64,000 bases of DNA from contig NC_060118.1 of assembly GCF_021155765.1 (NCBI RefSeq), positions 13,528,146-13,592,145 on the forward strand, written 5' to 3'. Origin of the DNA: Diprion similis. Its lineage: Eukaryota; Arthropoda; Insecta; Hymenoptera; Diprionidae. Below are positions 25,001 to 37,800 of the stretch, piece after piece. Position numbers and translations under genes: made by a program. Each line of letters starts with the position of its first letter. Within the stretch, counting starts at the first letter, position 1. Below the pieces are notes generated by a model. That model made no database searches, was not told the origin of the DNA, and saw nothing but the letters and a program-made list of their open reading frames with translations.

Positions 25001-27739
25001 TGCCCCAGTTTTCTCCTTATATACATCCCCTGGCTCGTGCGTGTCATCCGCGATGGCGAGCCGTGAAATATGGCCATGCGGCTGCCCCCCCCCCCCCCCC
25101 CCCCCCATGTACATCCCTGCAGGTAAAAGGAAGGTCGAACGATTAGCACTTTTATGCCCGAAACACCGGCACGATAAATTATCATTCATCTGTTTTCAAT
25201 CAAACAAAAAACCCTGCCCCACCCAGTCAGTCTTAACCCCAACGCGCGTGCGGCTAAGGAAATTCCTTTTTTTTAGTAATATATGAACAGAAAATCTGAG
25301 AATTCAACTACCATAAAGCAAGCCTTTCTTTTAAAAATCTCTTGGTTTCCGGTTTTCCTCGACGTTAATAACGATATTTCGTCGTCTTGAAGAAGCCGTA
25401 ATTTTTCGAATCTAATTTCATAAAACTTGAACATTTGTTCGCAGGTGGATGCAGGGCGGAAATAGGAGATGAGTCGTATTACGACGACGACGAGGAGGTG
25501 GTAAATGAACCAAGCTCGGAAACAAACTCTAAACCTGCGGAAATCCTGACAAAACCTTTAACACTGGTAGTGCATGTAGGCGACAAAGTAATCCTGCCTT
25601 GCAACGTGTCAAACTCAGGTTAGTACTCTGAAGCTTTCCTACCATTGGTACCCTAAGTGAAGATGCGTATTAAAGTGGCGAGAAATATTTCCAGAAAGCA
25701 CCTTGATCGCATGGTACAAGGGTGACAAAGTCATCTACTTTGGTACTATTCCATACACGAAAGAACCTAATCGAATCAAACTAAAAGAAGACAACAGTTT
25801 GGTCATAAACTACTTTGACCAGAGCGACGAGTCCAACCAGTACAAATGCAGCATCACCAGCAAAAACCAGACAGTAACTCACTCGGTTCGCATCTACGTC
25901 CCACCGACTGTCCATATTCCTACCGGAGAATTGATCGTTAGGCCTGGTGAAAACATCGCACTTAAGCGGCCGAACCTAGACGTCACCCTATCTTGTATTG
26001 CCAACTGGGAACCGAAGCCAGAAGAGATCATATGGTCCTACAAGGTACGACATAACGGAGGTTCGACTCCGGTTTTCAAGGTCTTGTCAGGTTACCTCTA
26101 GTTCTGAAATCTTACAGGGTCACACCATATTCAGCGACAAGTTACCGGAGGGTGGAATTAGTAACTATACCGTCCGCAATGTTACCCTGGAAAACATGGG
26201 GTATTACCAGTGCCTTGCGGGAAACAAGGTGAAAATGATCTGGGTCCTGCTTAACCGTGAGTATGGTTACATCTTACTTCAGATCATCCGCTAGGCTCCG
26301 TGTATTTCAACTTTGTTATTATTATTATTGTTATTTTATTTACCCGCAGATGCTCCGAGGATCGAGGTTGATCACAAACGAGTTCATACGGCGATAGGGC
26401 CGGAATCGGAGTTGAAGTGCGTCGTCTACAGCCATCCCGAGGCTGAGGTCGTCTGGTTGAAAAATGGGGTGGAAGTCGGGAAGAATAAGAATAAGGTCGT
26501 GCCGATAAACCCTCTGCAAACTAACTACACCCTCACGTTCAGCCGCACTACCCAGGACGATTTGGGAAATTACACGTGCCATGCAAAAAACAAGATGGGA
26601 AGCGCGAATGCGATCATCGAACTTACAGGTTGGTTGGTACAATCTAAAAACGAAGGCTGAACTCTGTTTACGGTCGGTCGGCGATTGCATTATGCTAATC
26701 AGTTTCCTTACACCCTCGACGTTTTTTCAGGTGCCCCCACAGAGGCTATGTTCGACGGTATCAGATATGATGATGCTACTCCGATCCTTAAGTGGGTCGT
26801 CAATAGCCACGCTCCGATCTTGGACTACAAGGTACGTTACGCCTTGGCCTTTTTTTTTTCTTCATCATTTTCAATCCGAATCTCGAATAGGTTGATAACT
26901 TTGGAAACACTGGATTATAATTATACTGATTTTTACTACAGCTCAATTATCGTCGGCAAGGTAACGATACGTGGATAACCGTTACGCCAAAGGTCACCGA
27001 CGAAACTGCGAGCACTCGATATACCCTCGAGTACCGCTTGGAAGGTCTTGATGAAGGTTCTTACGAAACTGTACTCTACGCTCAGAACCAGTACGGATGG
27101 TCGCCCAGCAATTCAAGAATTTACAAATTTAAAGGTGATAAGATTATCATTTTATCACAACTTTTAGTATGAGTTATCCTCATTCATTTCGTAATGTCCC
27201 TCGTTCTTTACAAAGTTATTATATCATTTAAAAATTTGAGTATTCTATAATCGGTTAGTCAAAAGGACCGCTTTAAATTTATCGATTTTTTTTTTCTCTC
27301 GCACAAAATTTAACTTCTTTTACGTTTCTTTATGGATTATTATCAGAGCCTAGTTTTACCGGCAACTGGAACCTTTTTGTTATTTCACTATATTTTTGTT
27401 ACGTCTATGTACCTATTACACTATGTGTATACGTGTGTAAATCAAATGTCAGCTGAAACTGGCACGCGTTCATAACCGTCTCTTCTTCTGTACGCCTGTA
27501 TTATTTCTTCCACATGTCCATTGACATCGTTTGTTTAATCTTACTTTTAACTTTCCACGTAATTTCTGGTACAACTTGATTAATTAAAAACGATGAAAGC
27601 GTCTGATCCCCTGCGTTCTTTCGTTTTAGGATACTCATCAACAACGTCAAGTGGAGAAACAGCAAGTGTCCAGTTCCTTATGTTTTCGAGATTGTTAATC
27701 TTAGCTGCTTCACTCCACATCTATACCACGTATCTTTAA
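9104..27739 (+). CDS. GPI-anchored Ig-superfamily cell adhesion protein (klingon/wrapper/lachesin-like)
   Basis: Likely a neuronal or glial cell-surface recognition protein, attached to the outer membrane face by a GPI anchor. Eight coding exons join in frame through GT-AG sites: 9104-9158, 25445-25618, 25695-26044, 26118-26256, 26350-26628, 26731-26831, 26942-27134 and 27630-27739 (stop TAA), giving 466 aa. Residues 1 to about 22 form a hydrophobic signal peptide; an acidic stretch follows (about 27-40). Three Ig domains have cysteine pairs C71-C128, C177-C225 and C263-C316, with W83, W190 and W275. Residues about 335-435 look like a fibronectin type III domain ending in a YGWSPSN-type motif. 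The C-terminal tail (about 440-466) is a small Ser/Thr/Gly patch plus a hydrophobic end, the usual GPI signal. N-glycosylation sequons include N72, N134 and N209. Three Ig + FN3 + GPI is the arrangement of insect Klingon and Wrapper; which orthologue this is cannot be decided by eye. Confidence 0.85.
10250..10830. repeat. decayed tandem repeat, period about 121 bp
   Basis: A recurring motif, roughly GGTAC-AATTTC followed by AAAAATCC-AA, appears at about 10358, 10487, 10609 and 10729. The intervals are 129, 122 and 120 bp. Neighbouring words such as GATTCGTGATC and TATTGGAT recur at matching offsets. Units are strongly diverged from one another, so this is an old array without recent homogenisation, unlike the 304-bp satellite. 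Confidence 0.6.
13903..14225. mobile_element. nested palindromic / foldback element
   Basis: Three inverted repeats stack within about 320 bp. Arms 13903-13931 and 13961-13984 are near-complements ending in matching CATGC and GCATG. Arms 13997-14022 and 14201-14225 pair at about 23 of 25 positions. Between them, 14068-14093 pairs imperfectly with 14102-14126 around an 8-base loop, and 14116-14126 pairs perfectly (11 of 11) with 14128-14138. No protein is encoded. The pattern fits a non-autonomous foldback transposon or several nested insertions. It lies in intron 1 of the GPI-anchored Ig gene. Confidence 0.55.
18801..18828. repeat. short tandem repeat (ATCACAC)4
   Basis: Four exact copies of a 7-bp unit within the first intron of the GPI-anchored Ig gene. 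Confidence 0.85.
18972..19003. repeat. (GA)n microsatellite
   Basis: About 16 uninterrupted GA units in intron 1. In insects such tracts can bind GAGA-type factors, but nothing around it supports a regulatory role. Confidence 0.85.
19554..19589. repeat. (GGAT)9 microsatellite
   Basis: Nine exact tetranucleotide units in intron 1 of the GPI-anchored Ig gene. Confidence 0.9.
19730..19748 (+). other. compact G-quadruplex motif
   Basis: Four guanine runs (4, 3, 3, 3) are separated by two bases each, the tight-loop arrangement expected to form a stable parallel quadruplex. It lies on the sense strand of intron 1. A further G-run pair follows at about 19772-19778. Confidence 0.6.
20396..20421. 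repeat. (TA)n microsatellite
   Basis: About 13 TA units in intron 1. Confidence 0.85.
25085..25106. repeat. 22-bp poly-C run
   Basis: An uninterrupted run of 22 cytosines about 340 bp before the second coding exon of the GPI-anchored Ig gene. Its length is uncertain for the usual homopolymer reasons. Confidence 0.8.
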
Positions 27740-28173
27740 CCTTCTCGGTGTATCGAACTACGTAGGTAAGTTGACAGTTTTTTATACGTCTGTTAACACA
27801 ACAATCGTTTTTTCCGAATAACGGTTTTCTCATAAATCCTCTTTTCATTTTCACTTTTCACATTCCAAAATTGGAGTAATTTTTATCGAGCAGGTTAATT
27901 AACCTGCATATAATAACCTTTCCTAATTCGTATCTAATCACTCGTCTTAATGTTCCAGGTAAATTGCTACAGCCAAAGCGTATACACCGGCTGCTATCGT
28001 CGCCTGGTGAATATATGTATAGTATATAAGCGTATGTACCGCACAGCCTCTCAGAAGACAACGGTGGTCACCGTAGGTGTTTTCTTGGCTATTATACGTA
28101 TACATATACATACAAGTAATTTTTATACTCGCTCTTCCTTCGTTCCAAATCTTTTCGTTTAAATATTCATATA

Positions 28174-28209
<36 letters not shown>

Positions 28210-28431
28210 CATCTCTATCATAATGCAAAATAGAAAACCTAGGGCTGAGAAAAAGAAAGAACAACCAACGTATAAAATGCTGCAGTTTTCATACTTACAT
28301 GATATAGGGCCGAACAGGTACTTAACGAATTTCTGATTTTTTTACGTTTTTTTTTTAATTGGAAGAGCCCTTGTCGACTGATGGTGATGTACGATTTAAA
28401 ATTCACGATTTCAGAGAGACCATTATTACTA

Positions 28432-28432
28432 A

Positions 28433-28470
<38 letters not shown>
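28432..28470. repeat. (TTA)n microsatellite
   Basis: About 13 trinucleotide units, 50 bp before the long TA tract. Confidence 0.85.
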
Positions 28471-28519
28471 GTTTTACTCTTATTAATATTAGTTTTATCA
28501 TCTATGTAATATAATATTA

Positions 28520-28629
<110 letters not shown>

Positions 28630-29388
28630 ATGTAAATTTTTATTTTATTATCTTTATTTCATTTTTAAATCAACTATTATTTTTTCTTCAATTTGATTTG
28701 TATTCCTAATTTCTGTTGAATTTGAGAAAACAAAACCCACCCCAGAGATATACTTAATGATTGTTTAAAATACTAAGTACAAGTATACGGAAAAGAGAAT
28801 AATTTTTGCTCTCGTTGAGAGAGATAGTATTAAATTAGTGTAATATACAATCACACGATTTTTCTCGTCACGAAAGCTTTATTTTAGACTAATTATTCAA
28901 TAGAATCTCGTATATACGATATATATATATATATATATATATGTATACATATACACATGTATATGCATTATATCAACACTGACCTTTCAATCAACAAACT
29001 GCGGGTATTAAAACATGAGCGATTTTTATCGATATTTCGAATTAGGTAAATATGAAAAAACACCCTGGCGTTACAAAAAAAAAAAAAAAAAACTATCTCG
29101 ATTCATGCGTGTGGGTGGTCGTGGGTGAGGTCGTATATTTATTTAGTAGGTATATAAGGATAGACAAGCTGGAAATAAACAGGGCGCGCCATTCTTGGTG
29201 TTGGATTCATGTGTAATTAGATATACCAAAGTAATAAAATGCCCAGATGGCGGCAAAGAGTCCTATAATTATTTTTTGATATTCTGGTTCCATGCACCCA
29301 TGAATTTTCACGCTCTCGGAATCGTCTGCAAGACATTTGTAGAACCTTAAAAGTTCTTCGGCCTCTGTGATCAAATGATAATAGTACA

Positions 29389-29463
<75 letters not shown>
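29389..29463. repeat. (CT)n microsatellite
   Basis: About 75 bp of CT dinucleotide with one early interruption: a polypurine/polypyrimidine tract. Confidence 0.92.
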
Positions 29464-29468
<5 letters not shown>

Positions 29469-31639
29469 GCACACTCCATTATTTTATACACCTTATACAC
29501 TCATTCAACCGCTCATATTTTGGTCGATGACTAATTGGTACATTTTTGAAATACTTATGATCAAAACATATCCAATTACCAGCTACTATATATGTATACC
29601 AATATAATGAATTTCTATAAGTAATATGCATGTTTCTTGTCAAACGGATGATAATCGGTATATTATCAAATATTTCACGATTTCAACTGACCTATATTAG
29701 AAAGATGAAGCACTTTGCCTTCAATCTAAGCTATGTATGATTGTTGATTTCTGCTGTTTGATATTCGCTTTCCATGAGGAACGATGAGAGATTTTTAACA
29801 ATATTCACAATCCTTTTATTAAGCCATGAAGGATAAATTGAACGATGAGGAAACGGAAGAAAGGGGAAGAATAAACAGAGCATCGAATCAGTGTCCATTA
29901 TACATTTAATCACAGCGGTGGAAAATTCAGTTTCACATTCATTTTAGTGCTAAATTTAACCATATCACATGAGATAAATTTACATAGTTATACCTAACGT
30001 GTTGACTTAACTAATGTTGTGTTAATTTAAATTCTTTCCACGTTTACGAATGCAATGTAACTCAGGAAGCGACGGTTGAATATAACAAAACTCGTTAGTG
30101 GATCGATTCTGACAATTTCTTCTAATTTTATACCAACAATACGAACAAATGAATACAATTCAAGGATATTTCAACCTTCAGGTTATTATCACATAGCCTG
30201 ATAGTATGGAAGATAATTTATTCTTAACTGAGTATTGAGTCCCTACGGGTGCCTTATTTCATCAATTTGATTAAGCGAACGAGTCTTAATTATGTGGGGA
30301 TCAAATACGTAGTATAACAACGAAAGACAGAGAGACGAGAGTCGAATAACTATTTTTTTGGGCCTACAGCGATAATGATCAAGATCGCGATTAAGTGTCT
30401 TGCGTTATTCGTATTAAATTTTTACACAAACATTTACGAATATATTCATAGATCTAACTAAATAAATATATATATATATATATTCATATAATGTTATGTG
30501 CATGTAAGCAAGGCATTATATTTTCTACATGTAAAGTTGTATCATGTATGTGAGAAGAAATGTTTCACCGGTGGACGTGGGATCTATATACGTGCCTACA
30601 TTAGAGTAGATATGTGTTGATTTCTATACGCTTCACGCATAATTGTGCTCTAATCTATATTCTGTAGTATCCAATATAGTAAATTATTGTATGGAAAGAT
30701 ATACATTCGTAGACGCTGAACAAGGTTATACGGCTGTAATTTATTTTTTTATGCTTTGGAAAAAAGAAATATGAGGTTGAACAATTTGGATCGATCTTCG
30801 GTGATCAGTTGGTTCGTTCATCGTTGATTTCCATGTCGGTGTCGTTGAGTAAACTGGCGAGACTCATAATAAATTACCGAGCAATGCAAGGGCTTCGAAT
30901 ATACAGAAAATGTTATAAATAATATGTGTGACAGGTCATATTGGAGACTAAGGAGCAGGCGGTAACGGTGATTACGAGCGTACCGACAATTGTCGATAAA
31001 ATGTCTAGAGATCGTAAACTAGATTTAGAAGTCGTTGATTGTGCCTATAGTGAATATACTTACAGTAAGGACAAGCTGATTCTGTAATACTTAAAATGCA
31101 CCGTCATAGCTCTGTGAAGTTTAGCTTCATGTGGCTACCCGAATCAAAATACTGAAGAGTTGATATTCATTTCACAATATATATGTATCGACAGCTATCG
31201 AAATTCCGAAACTACTGAATTTGTGTGAGGAATATGAAACAAATATGTGTAAATATACAATATGCATTATACGAAATAAAAGATGATAACTTCACACTCT
31301 GCGACTATTCAATAACCGAATCACTAATTCTCCTCTCTCCCTTCCATTACCTCCAATCACTTTTCAGAGAACTGCAAAGATTAACTGGAGTGCAATTCCG
31401 CTTGCAGCTTTTCAGGACCAATAATATTTATTCGAAAACGTTGTACTGAATGTGTATTTCGAGTGAATGAAGACCGATTCAATCAGAAAGCACAAACTGG
31501 AAGAATTACGTTGAAATGGCGAGGATTCAAGCCGGATACTTCGCGTCTTGACATAGTGGTTTCTTTCCATATTAGGAATAGCTATGCTATGTGTAACAGA
31601 AAAACGCGTTTGGACTTTGATCAGGCCAAAGGTAAGGGA

Positions 31640-31866
31640 TATCAGTGGAAAAAGGTCGGAATTCGGCTCGAAATGACTTGTCACTGCGTCCAAGCGATTT
31701 CTCTGGTAAAATGACGTCGGTATGGTGCCCTGGAAAATTGATTGCAGCACTTTCAAGTGTCATAGGAGTCTTCGCCAAAAATCCAAGGGGGTGAGCCTTA
31801 CTTTTGTGCTCATTTTCGGAGCCGAAAATTTTGCGTCTCGGAATCGATTTGTATGACCATTTCTAG
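31640..31866. repeat. degenerate left-edge copy of the 304-bp satellite
   Basis: Matches the second half of the satellite monomer with many substitutions: recognisable GACGTCGG-ATGGTGCCC, GATTGCAGCAC, TTCGCCAAAAATCC and GGTGAGCCTTAC words in the canonical order. It carries a longer linker (GCTCATTTTCGGAGCC type, about 31812-31830) that is absent from interior monomers and shared with the right edge. Confidence 0.75.
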
Positions 31867-34800
31867 ACTAATTCGACGCCCAGGAACTCAGAAAACACAT
31901 GAAAAATAGCGTAGGACCAGCAGGAGAGAAATGACGACTGAAATTTTCAGTTTTTCGGCTGTAACTTTTTAGCTATCGCTCGCAGCGCATTGGGACTGCG
32001 ATTAATCGATTCCTCTCGCAAAATCACGTCGGAATAGTGCCTCAAAGAATTAATTCTAGCACTTTTCAGAATCGTCAAAATTTTCGCCAAAAATGCAAAG
32101 GGGTTAGCCTTGGATTTTTTTTGGCCGAAAAATCTTTTGTCTGGGAATCGATCCGTATGACGCTTTTTAGACTAATTCGACGCCCAGGAACTGAGAAAAC
32201 ACATGAAAAATAGCGTAGGACCAGCAGGAGAGAAATGACGATGAAAATCTGCAGTTTTTCGGCTGTAACTTTGCAGGTGTTGCTCGCAGCGTATCGGGAC
32301 TGCGATTAATCGATTCCTCTCGCAAAATCACGTCGGAATAGTACCCTAAAGAATTAATTGCAGCACTTTTCAAAGTCGTCGAAATTTTCGCCAAAAATGC
32401 AAAGGGGTTAGCCTTGGATTTTTTTTGGCCGAAAAATCTTTTGTCTGGGAATCGATCCGTATGACGCTTTTTAGACTAATTCGACCCCCAGGAACTCAGA
32501 AAACACATGAAAAATAGCGTAGGACCAGCAGGAGAGAAATGACGATGAAAATCTGCAGTTTTTCGGCTGTAACTTTGCAGGTGTTGCTCGCAGCGTATCG
32601 GGACTGCGATTAATCGATTCCTCTCGCAAAATCACGTCGGAATAGTACCCTAAAGAATTAATTGCAGCACTTTTCAAAGTCGTCGAAATTTTCGCCAAAA
32701 ATGCAAAGGGGTTAGCCTTGGATTTTTTTTGGCCGAAAAATCTTTTGTCTGGGAATCGATCCGTATGACGCTTTTTAGACTAATTCGACGCCCAGGAACT
32801 CAGAAAACACATGAAAAATAGCGTAGGACCAGCAGGAGAGAAATGACGATGAAAATCTGCAGTTTTTCGGCTGTAACTTTGCAGGTGTTGCTCGCAGCGT
32901 ATCGGGACTGCGATTAATCGATTCCTCTCGCAAAATCACGTCGGAATAGTACCCTAAAGAATTAATTGCAGCACTTTTCAAAGTCGTCGAAATTTTCGCC
33001 AAAAATGCAAAGGGGTTAGCCTTGGATTTTTTTTGGCCGAAAAATCTTTTGTCTGGGAATCGATCCGTATGACGCTTTTTAGACTAATTCGACCCCCAGG
33101 AACTCAGAAAACACATGAAAAATAGCGTAGGACCAGCAGGAGAGAAATGACGATGAAAATCTGCAGTTTTTCGGCTGTAACTTTGCAGGTGTTGCTCGCA
33201 GCGTATCGGGACTGCGATTAATCGATTCCTCTCGCAAAATCACGTCGGAATAGTACCCTAAAGAATTAATTGCAGCACTTTTCAAAGTCGTCGAAATTTT
33301 CGCCAAAAATGCAAAGGGGTTAGCCTTGGATTTTTTTTGGCCGAAAAATCTTTTGTCTGGGAATCGATCCGTATGACGCTTTTTAGACTAATTCGACGCC
33401 CAGGAACTCAGAAAACACATGAAAAATAGCGTAGGACCAGCAGGAGAGAAATGACGATGAAAATCTGCAGTTTTTCGGCTGTAACTTTGCAGGTGTTGCT
33501 CGCAGCGTATCGGGACTGCGATTAATCGATTCCTCTCGCAAAATCACGTCGGAATAGTACCCTAAAGAATTAATTGCAGCACTTTTCAAAGTCGTCGAAA
33601 TTTTCGCCAAAAATGCAAAGGGGTTAGCCTTGGATTTTTTTTGGCCGAAAAATCTTTTGTCTGGGAATCGATCCGTATGACGCTTTTTAGACTAATTCGA
33701 CGCCCAGGAACTCAGAAAACACATGAAAAATAGCGTAGGACCAGCAGGAGAGAAATGACGATGAAAATCTGCAGTTTTTCGGCTGTAACTTTGCAGGTGT
33801 TGCTCGCAGCGTATCGGGACTGCGATTAATCGATTCCTCTCGCAAAATCACGTCGGAATAGTACCCTAAAGAATTAATTGCAGCACTTTTCAAAGTCGTC
33901 GAAATTTTCGCCAAAAATGCAAAGGGGTTAGCCTTGGATTTTTTTTGGCCGAAAAATCTTTTGTCTGGGAGTCGATCCGTATGACGCTTTCTAGACTAAT
34001 TCGACGCCCAGGAACTCAGAAAACACATGAAAAATAGCGTAGGACCAGCAGGAGAGAAATGACGATGAAAATCTGCAGTTTTTCGGCTGTAACTTTGCAG
34101 GTGTTGCTCGCAGCGTATCGGGACTGCGATTAATCGATTCCTCTCGCAAAATCACGTCGGAATAGTACCCTAAAGAATTAATTGCAGCACTTTTCAAAGT
34201 CGTCGAAATTTTCGCCAAAAATGCAAAGGGGTTAGCCTTGGATTTTTTTTGGCCGAAAAATCTTTTGTCTGGGAATCGATCCGTATGACGCTTTTTAGAC
34301 TAATTCGACGCCCAGGAACTGAGAAAACACATGAAAAATAGCGTAGGACCAGCAGGAGAGAAATGACGATGAAAATCTGCAGTTTTTCGGCTGTAACTTT
34401 GCAGGTGTTGCTCGCAGCGTATCGGGACTGCGATTAATCGATTCCTCTCGCAAAATCACGTCGGAATAGTACCCTAAAGAATTAATTGCAGCACTTTTCA
34501 AAGTCGTCGAAATTTTCGCCAAAAATGCAAAGGGGTTAGCCTCGGATTTTTTTTGGCCGAAAAATCTTTTGTCTGGGAATCGATCCGTATGACGCTTTTT
34601 GGACTAATCCGACGCCCAGGAACTCAGAAAACACATGAAAAATAGCGTAGGACCAGCAGGAGAGAAATGACGATGAAAATCTGCAGTTTTTCGGCTGTAA
34701 CTTTGCAGGTGTTGCTCGCAGCGTATCGGGACTGCGATTAATCGATTCCTCTCGCAAAATCACGTCGGAATAGTACCCTAAAGAATTAATTGCAGCACTT

Positions 34801-37800
34801 TTCAAAGTCGTCGAAATTTTCGCCAAAAATGCAAAGGGGTTAGCCTTGGATTTTTTTTGGCCGAAAAATCTTTTGTCTGGGAATCGATCCGTATGACGCT
34901 TTTTGGACTAATCCGACGCCCAGGAACTCAGAAAACACATGAAAAATAGCGTAGGACCAGCAGGAGAGAAATGACGATGAAAATCTGCAGTTTTTCGGCT
35001 GTAACTTTGCAGGTGTTGCTCGCAGCGTATCGGGACTGCGATTAATCGATTCCTCTCGCAAAATCACGTCGGAATAGTACCCTAAAGAATTAATTGCAGC
35101 ACTTTTCAAAGTCGTCGAAATTTTCGCCAAAAATGCAAAGGGGTTAGCCTTGGATTTTTTTTGGCCGAAAAATCTTTTGTCTGGGAATCGATCCGTATGA
35201 CGCTTTTTAGACTAATTCGACGCCCAGGAACTGAGAAAACACATGAAAAATAGCGTAGGACCAGCAGGAGAGAAATGACGATGAAAATCTGCAGTTTTTC
35301 GGCTGTAACTTTGCAGGTGTTGCTCGCAGCGTATCGGGACTGCGATTAATCGATTCCTCTCGCAAAATCACGTCGGAATAGTACCCTAAAGAATTAATTG
35401 CAGCACTTTTCAAAGTCGTCGAAATTTTCGCCAAAAATGCAAAGGGGTTAGCCTCGGATTTTTTTTGGCCGAAAAATCTTTTGTCTGGGAATCGATCCGT
35501 ATGACGCTTTTTGGACTAATCCGACGCCCAGGAACTCAGAAAACACATGAAAAATAGCGTAGGACCAGCAGGAGAGAAATGACGATGAAAATCTGCAGTT
35601 TTTCGGCTGTAACTTTGCAGGTGTTGCTCGCAGCGTATCGGGACTGCGATTAATCGATTCCTCTCGCAAAATCACGTCGGAATAGTACCCTAAAGAATTA
35701 ATTGCAGCACTTTTCAAAGTCGTCGAAATTTTCGCCAAAAATGCAAAGGGGTTAGCCTTGGATTTTTTTTGGCCGAAAAATCTTTTGTCTGGGAATCGAT
35801 CCGTATGACGCTTTTTAGACTAATTCGACGCCCAGGAACTGAGAAAACACATGAAAAATAGCGTAGGACCAGCAGGAGAGAAATGACGATGAAAATCTGC
35901 AGTTTTTCGGCTGTAACTTTGCAGGTGTTGCTCGCAGCGTATCGGGACTGCGATTAATCGATTCCTCTCGCAAAATCACGTCGGAATAGTACCCTAAAGA
36001 ATTAATTGCAGCACTTTTCAAAGTCGTCGAAATTTTCGCCAAAAATGCAAAGGGGTTAGCCTTGGATTTTTTTTGGCCGAAATATCTTTTGTCTGGGAAT
36101 CGATCCGTATGACGCTTTTTGGACTAATCCGACGCCCAGGAACTGAGAAAACACATGAAAAATAGCGTAGGACCAGCAGGAGAGAAATGACGATGAAAAT
36201 CTGCAGTTTTTCGGCTGTAACTTTGCAGGTGTTGCTCGCAGCGTATCGGGACTGCGATTAATCGATTCCTCTCGCAAAATCACGTCGGAATAGTACCCTA
36301 AAGAATTAATTGCAGCACTTTTCAAAGTCGTCGAAATTTTCGCCAAAAATGCAAAGGGGTTAGCCTTGGATTTTTTTTGGCCGAAAAATCTTTTGTCTGG
36401 GAATCGATCCGTATGACGCTTTTTAGACTAATTCGACGCCCAGGAACTGAGAAAACACATGAAAAATAGCGTAGGACCAGCAGGAGAGAAATGACGATGA
36501 AAATCTGCAGTTTTTCGGCTGTAACTTTGCAGGTGTTGCTCGCAGCGTATCGGGACTGCGATTAATCGATTCCTCTCGCAAAATCACGTCGGAATAGTAC
36601 CCTAAAGAATTAATTGCAGCACTTTTCAAAGTCGTCGAAATTTTCGCCAAAAATGCAAAGGGGTTAGCCTTGGATTTTTTTTGGCCGAAAAATCTTTTGT
36701 CTGGGAATCGATCCGTATGACGCTTTTTGGACTAATCCGACGCCCAGGAACTCAGAAAACACATGAAAAATAGCGTAGGACCAGCAGGAGAGAAATGACG
36801 ATGAAAATCTGCAGTTTTTCGGCTGTAACTTTGCAGGTGTTGCTCGCAGCGTATCGGGACTGCGATTAATCGATTCCTCTCGCAAAATCACGTCGGAATA
36901 GTACCCTAAAGAATTAATTGCAGCACTTTTCAAAGTCGTTGAAATTTTCGCCAAAAATGCAAAGGGGTTAGCCTTGGATTTTTTTTGGCCGAAAAATCTT
37001 TTGTCTGGGAATTGATCCGTATGACGCTTTTTAGACTAATTCGACGCCCAGGAACTCAGAAAACACATGAAAAATAGCGTAGGACCAGCAGGAGAGAAAT
37101 GACGATGAAAATCTGCAGTTTTTCGGCTGTAACTTTGCAGGTGTTGCTCGCAGCGTATCGGGACTGCGATTAATCGATTCCTCTCGCAAAATCACGTCGG
37201 AATAGTACCCTAAAGAATTAATTGCAGCACTTTTCAAAGTCGTCGAAATTTTCGCCAAAAATGCAAAGGGGTTAGCCTTGGATTTTTTTTGGCCGAAAAA
37301 TCTTTTGTCTGGGAATCGATCCGTATGACGCTTTTTAGACTAATTCGACGCCCAGGAACTCAGAAAACACATGAAAAATAGCGTAGGACCAGCAGGAGAG
37401 AAATGACGATGAAAATCTGCAGTTTTTCGGCTGTAACTTTGCAGGTGTTGCTCGCAGCGTATCGGGACTGCGATTAATCGATTCCTCTCGCAAAATCACG
37501 TCGGAATAGTACCCTCAAGAATTAATTGCAGCACTTTTCAAAGTCGTCGAAATTTTCGCCAAAAATGCAAAGGGGTTAGCCTTGGATTTTTTTTGGCCGA
37601 AAAATCTTTTGTCTGGGAATCGATCCGTATGACGCTTTTTGGACTAATCCGACGCCCAGGAACTCAGAAAACACATGAAAAATAGCGTAGGACCAGCAGG
37701 AGAGAAATGACGATGAAAATCTGCAGTTTTTCGGCTGTAACTTTGCAGGTGTTGCTCGCAGCGTATCGGGACTGCGATTAATCGATTCCTCTCGCAAAAT

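Larger units (their letters stand above)
9159..25444 (+). other. 16.3-kb first intron of the GPI-anchored Ig gene
   Basis: The donor GTAAGT is at 9159 and the acceptor GCAG ends at 25444. No internal gene is recognised on either strand. Contents include a decayed ~121-bp tandem repeat (about 10250-10830), a nested palindromic element (13903-14225), GA runs (near 12464-12479, 15270-15290 and 18972-19003), a G-rich tract (19730-19748), (GGAT)9 (19554-19589), a TA run (20396-20421), a 16-bp perfect palindrome (23317-23332) and a 22-C run (25085-25106). GC-rich blocks near 16200-17600 and 22900-23450 have open frames without recognisable homology. Confidence 0.6.

Noticed and set aside
4718-25123. 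Similar 17-bp words (ATGTACAT-CCTGCAGG) at 4718-4734 and 25107-25123 as copies of one element
   Set aside because: Sixteen of 17 bases match but the flanks are unrelated, so this is too short to support an element.
26060-26070. tRNA gene suggested by a perfect B-box (GGTTCGACTCC)
   Set aside because: No matching A-box, acceptor stem or anticodon arm upstream. It lies just inside an intron of the GPI-anchored Ig gene, and the upstream sequence is coding.
32877-32917. CENP-B box inside the satellite monomer
   Set aside because: The best segment (GCTCG to CGGGA) is one base too long between the conserved halves and has a mismatch, so it does not meet the consensus.
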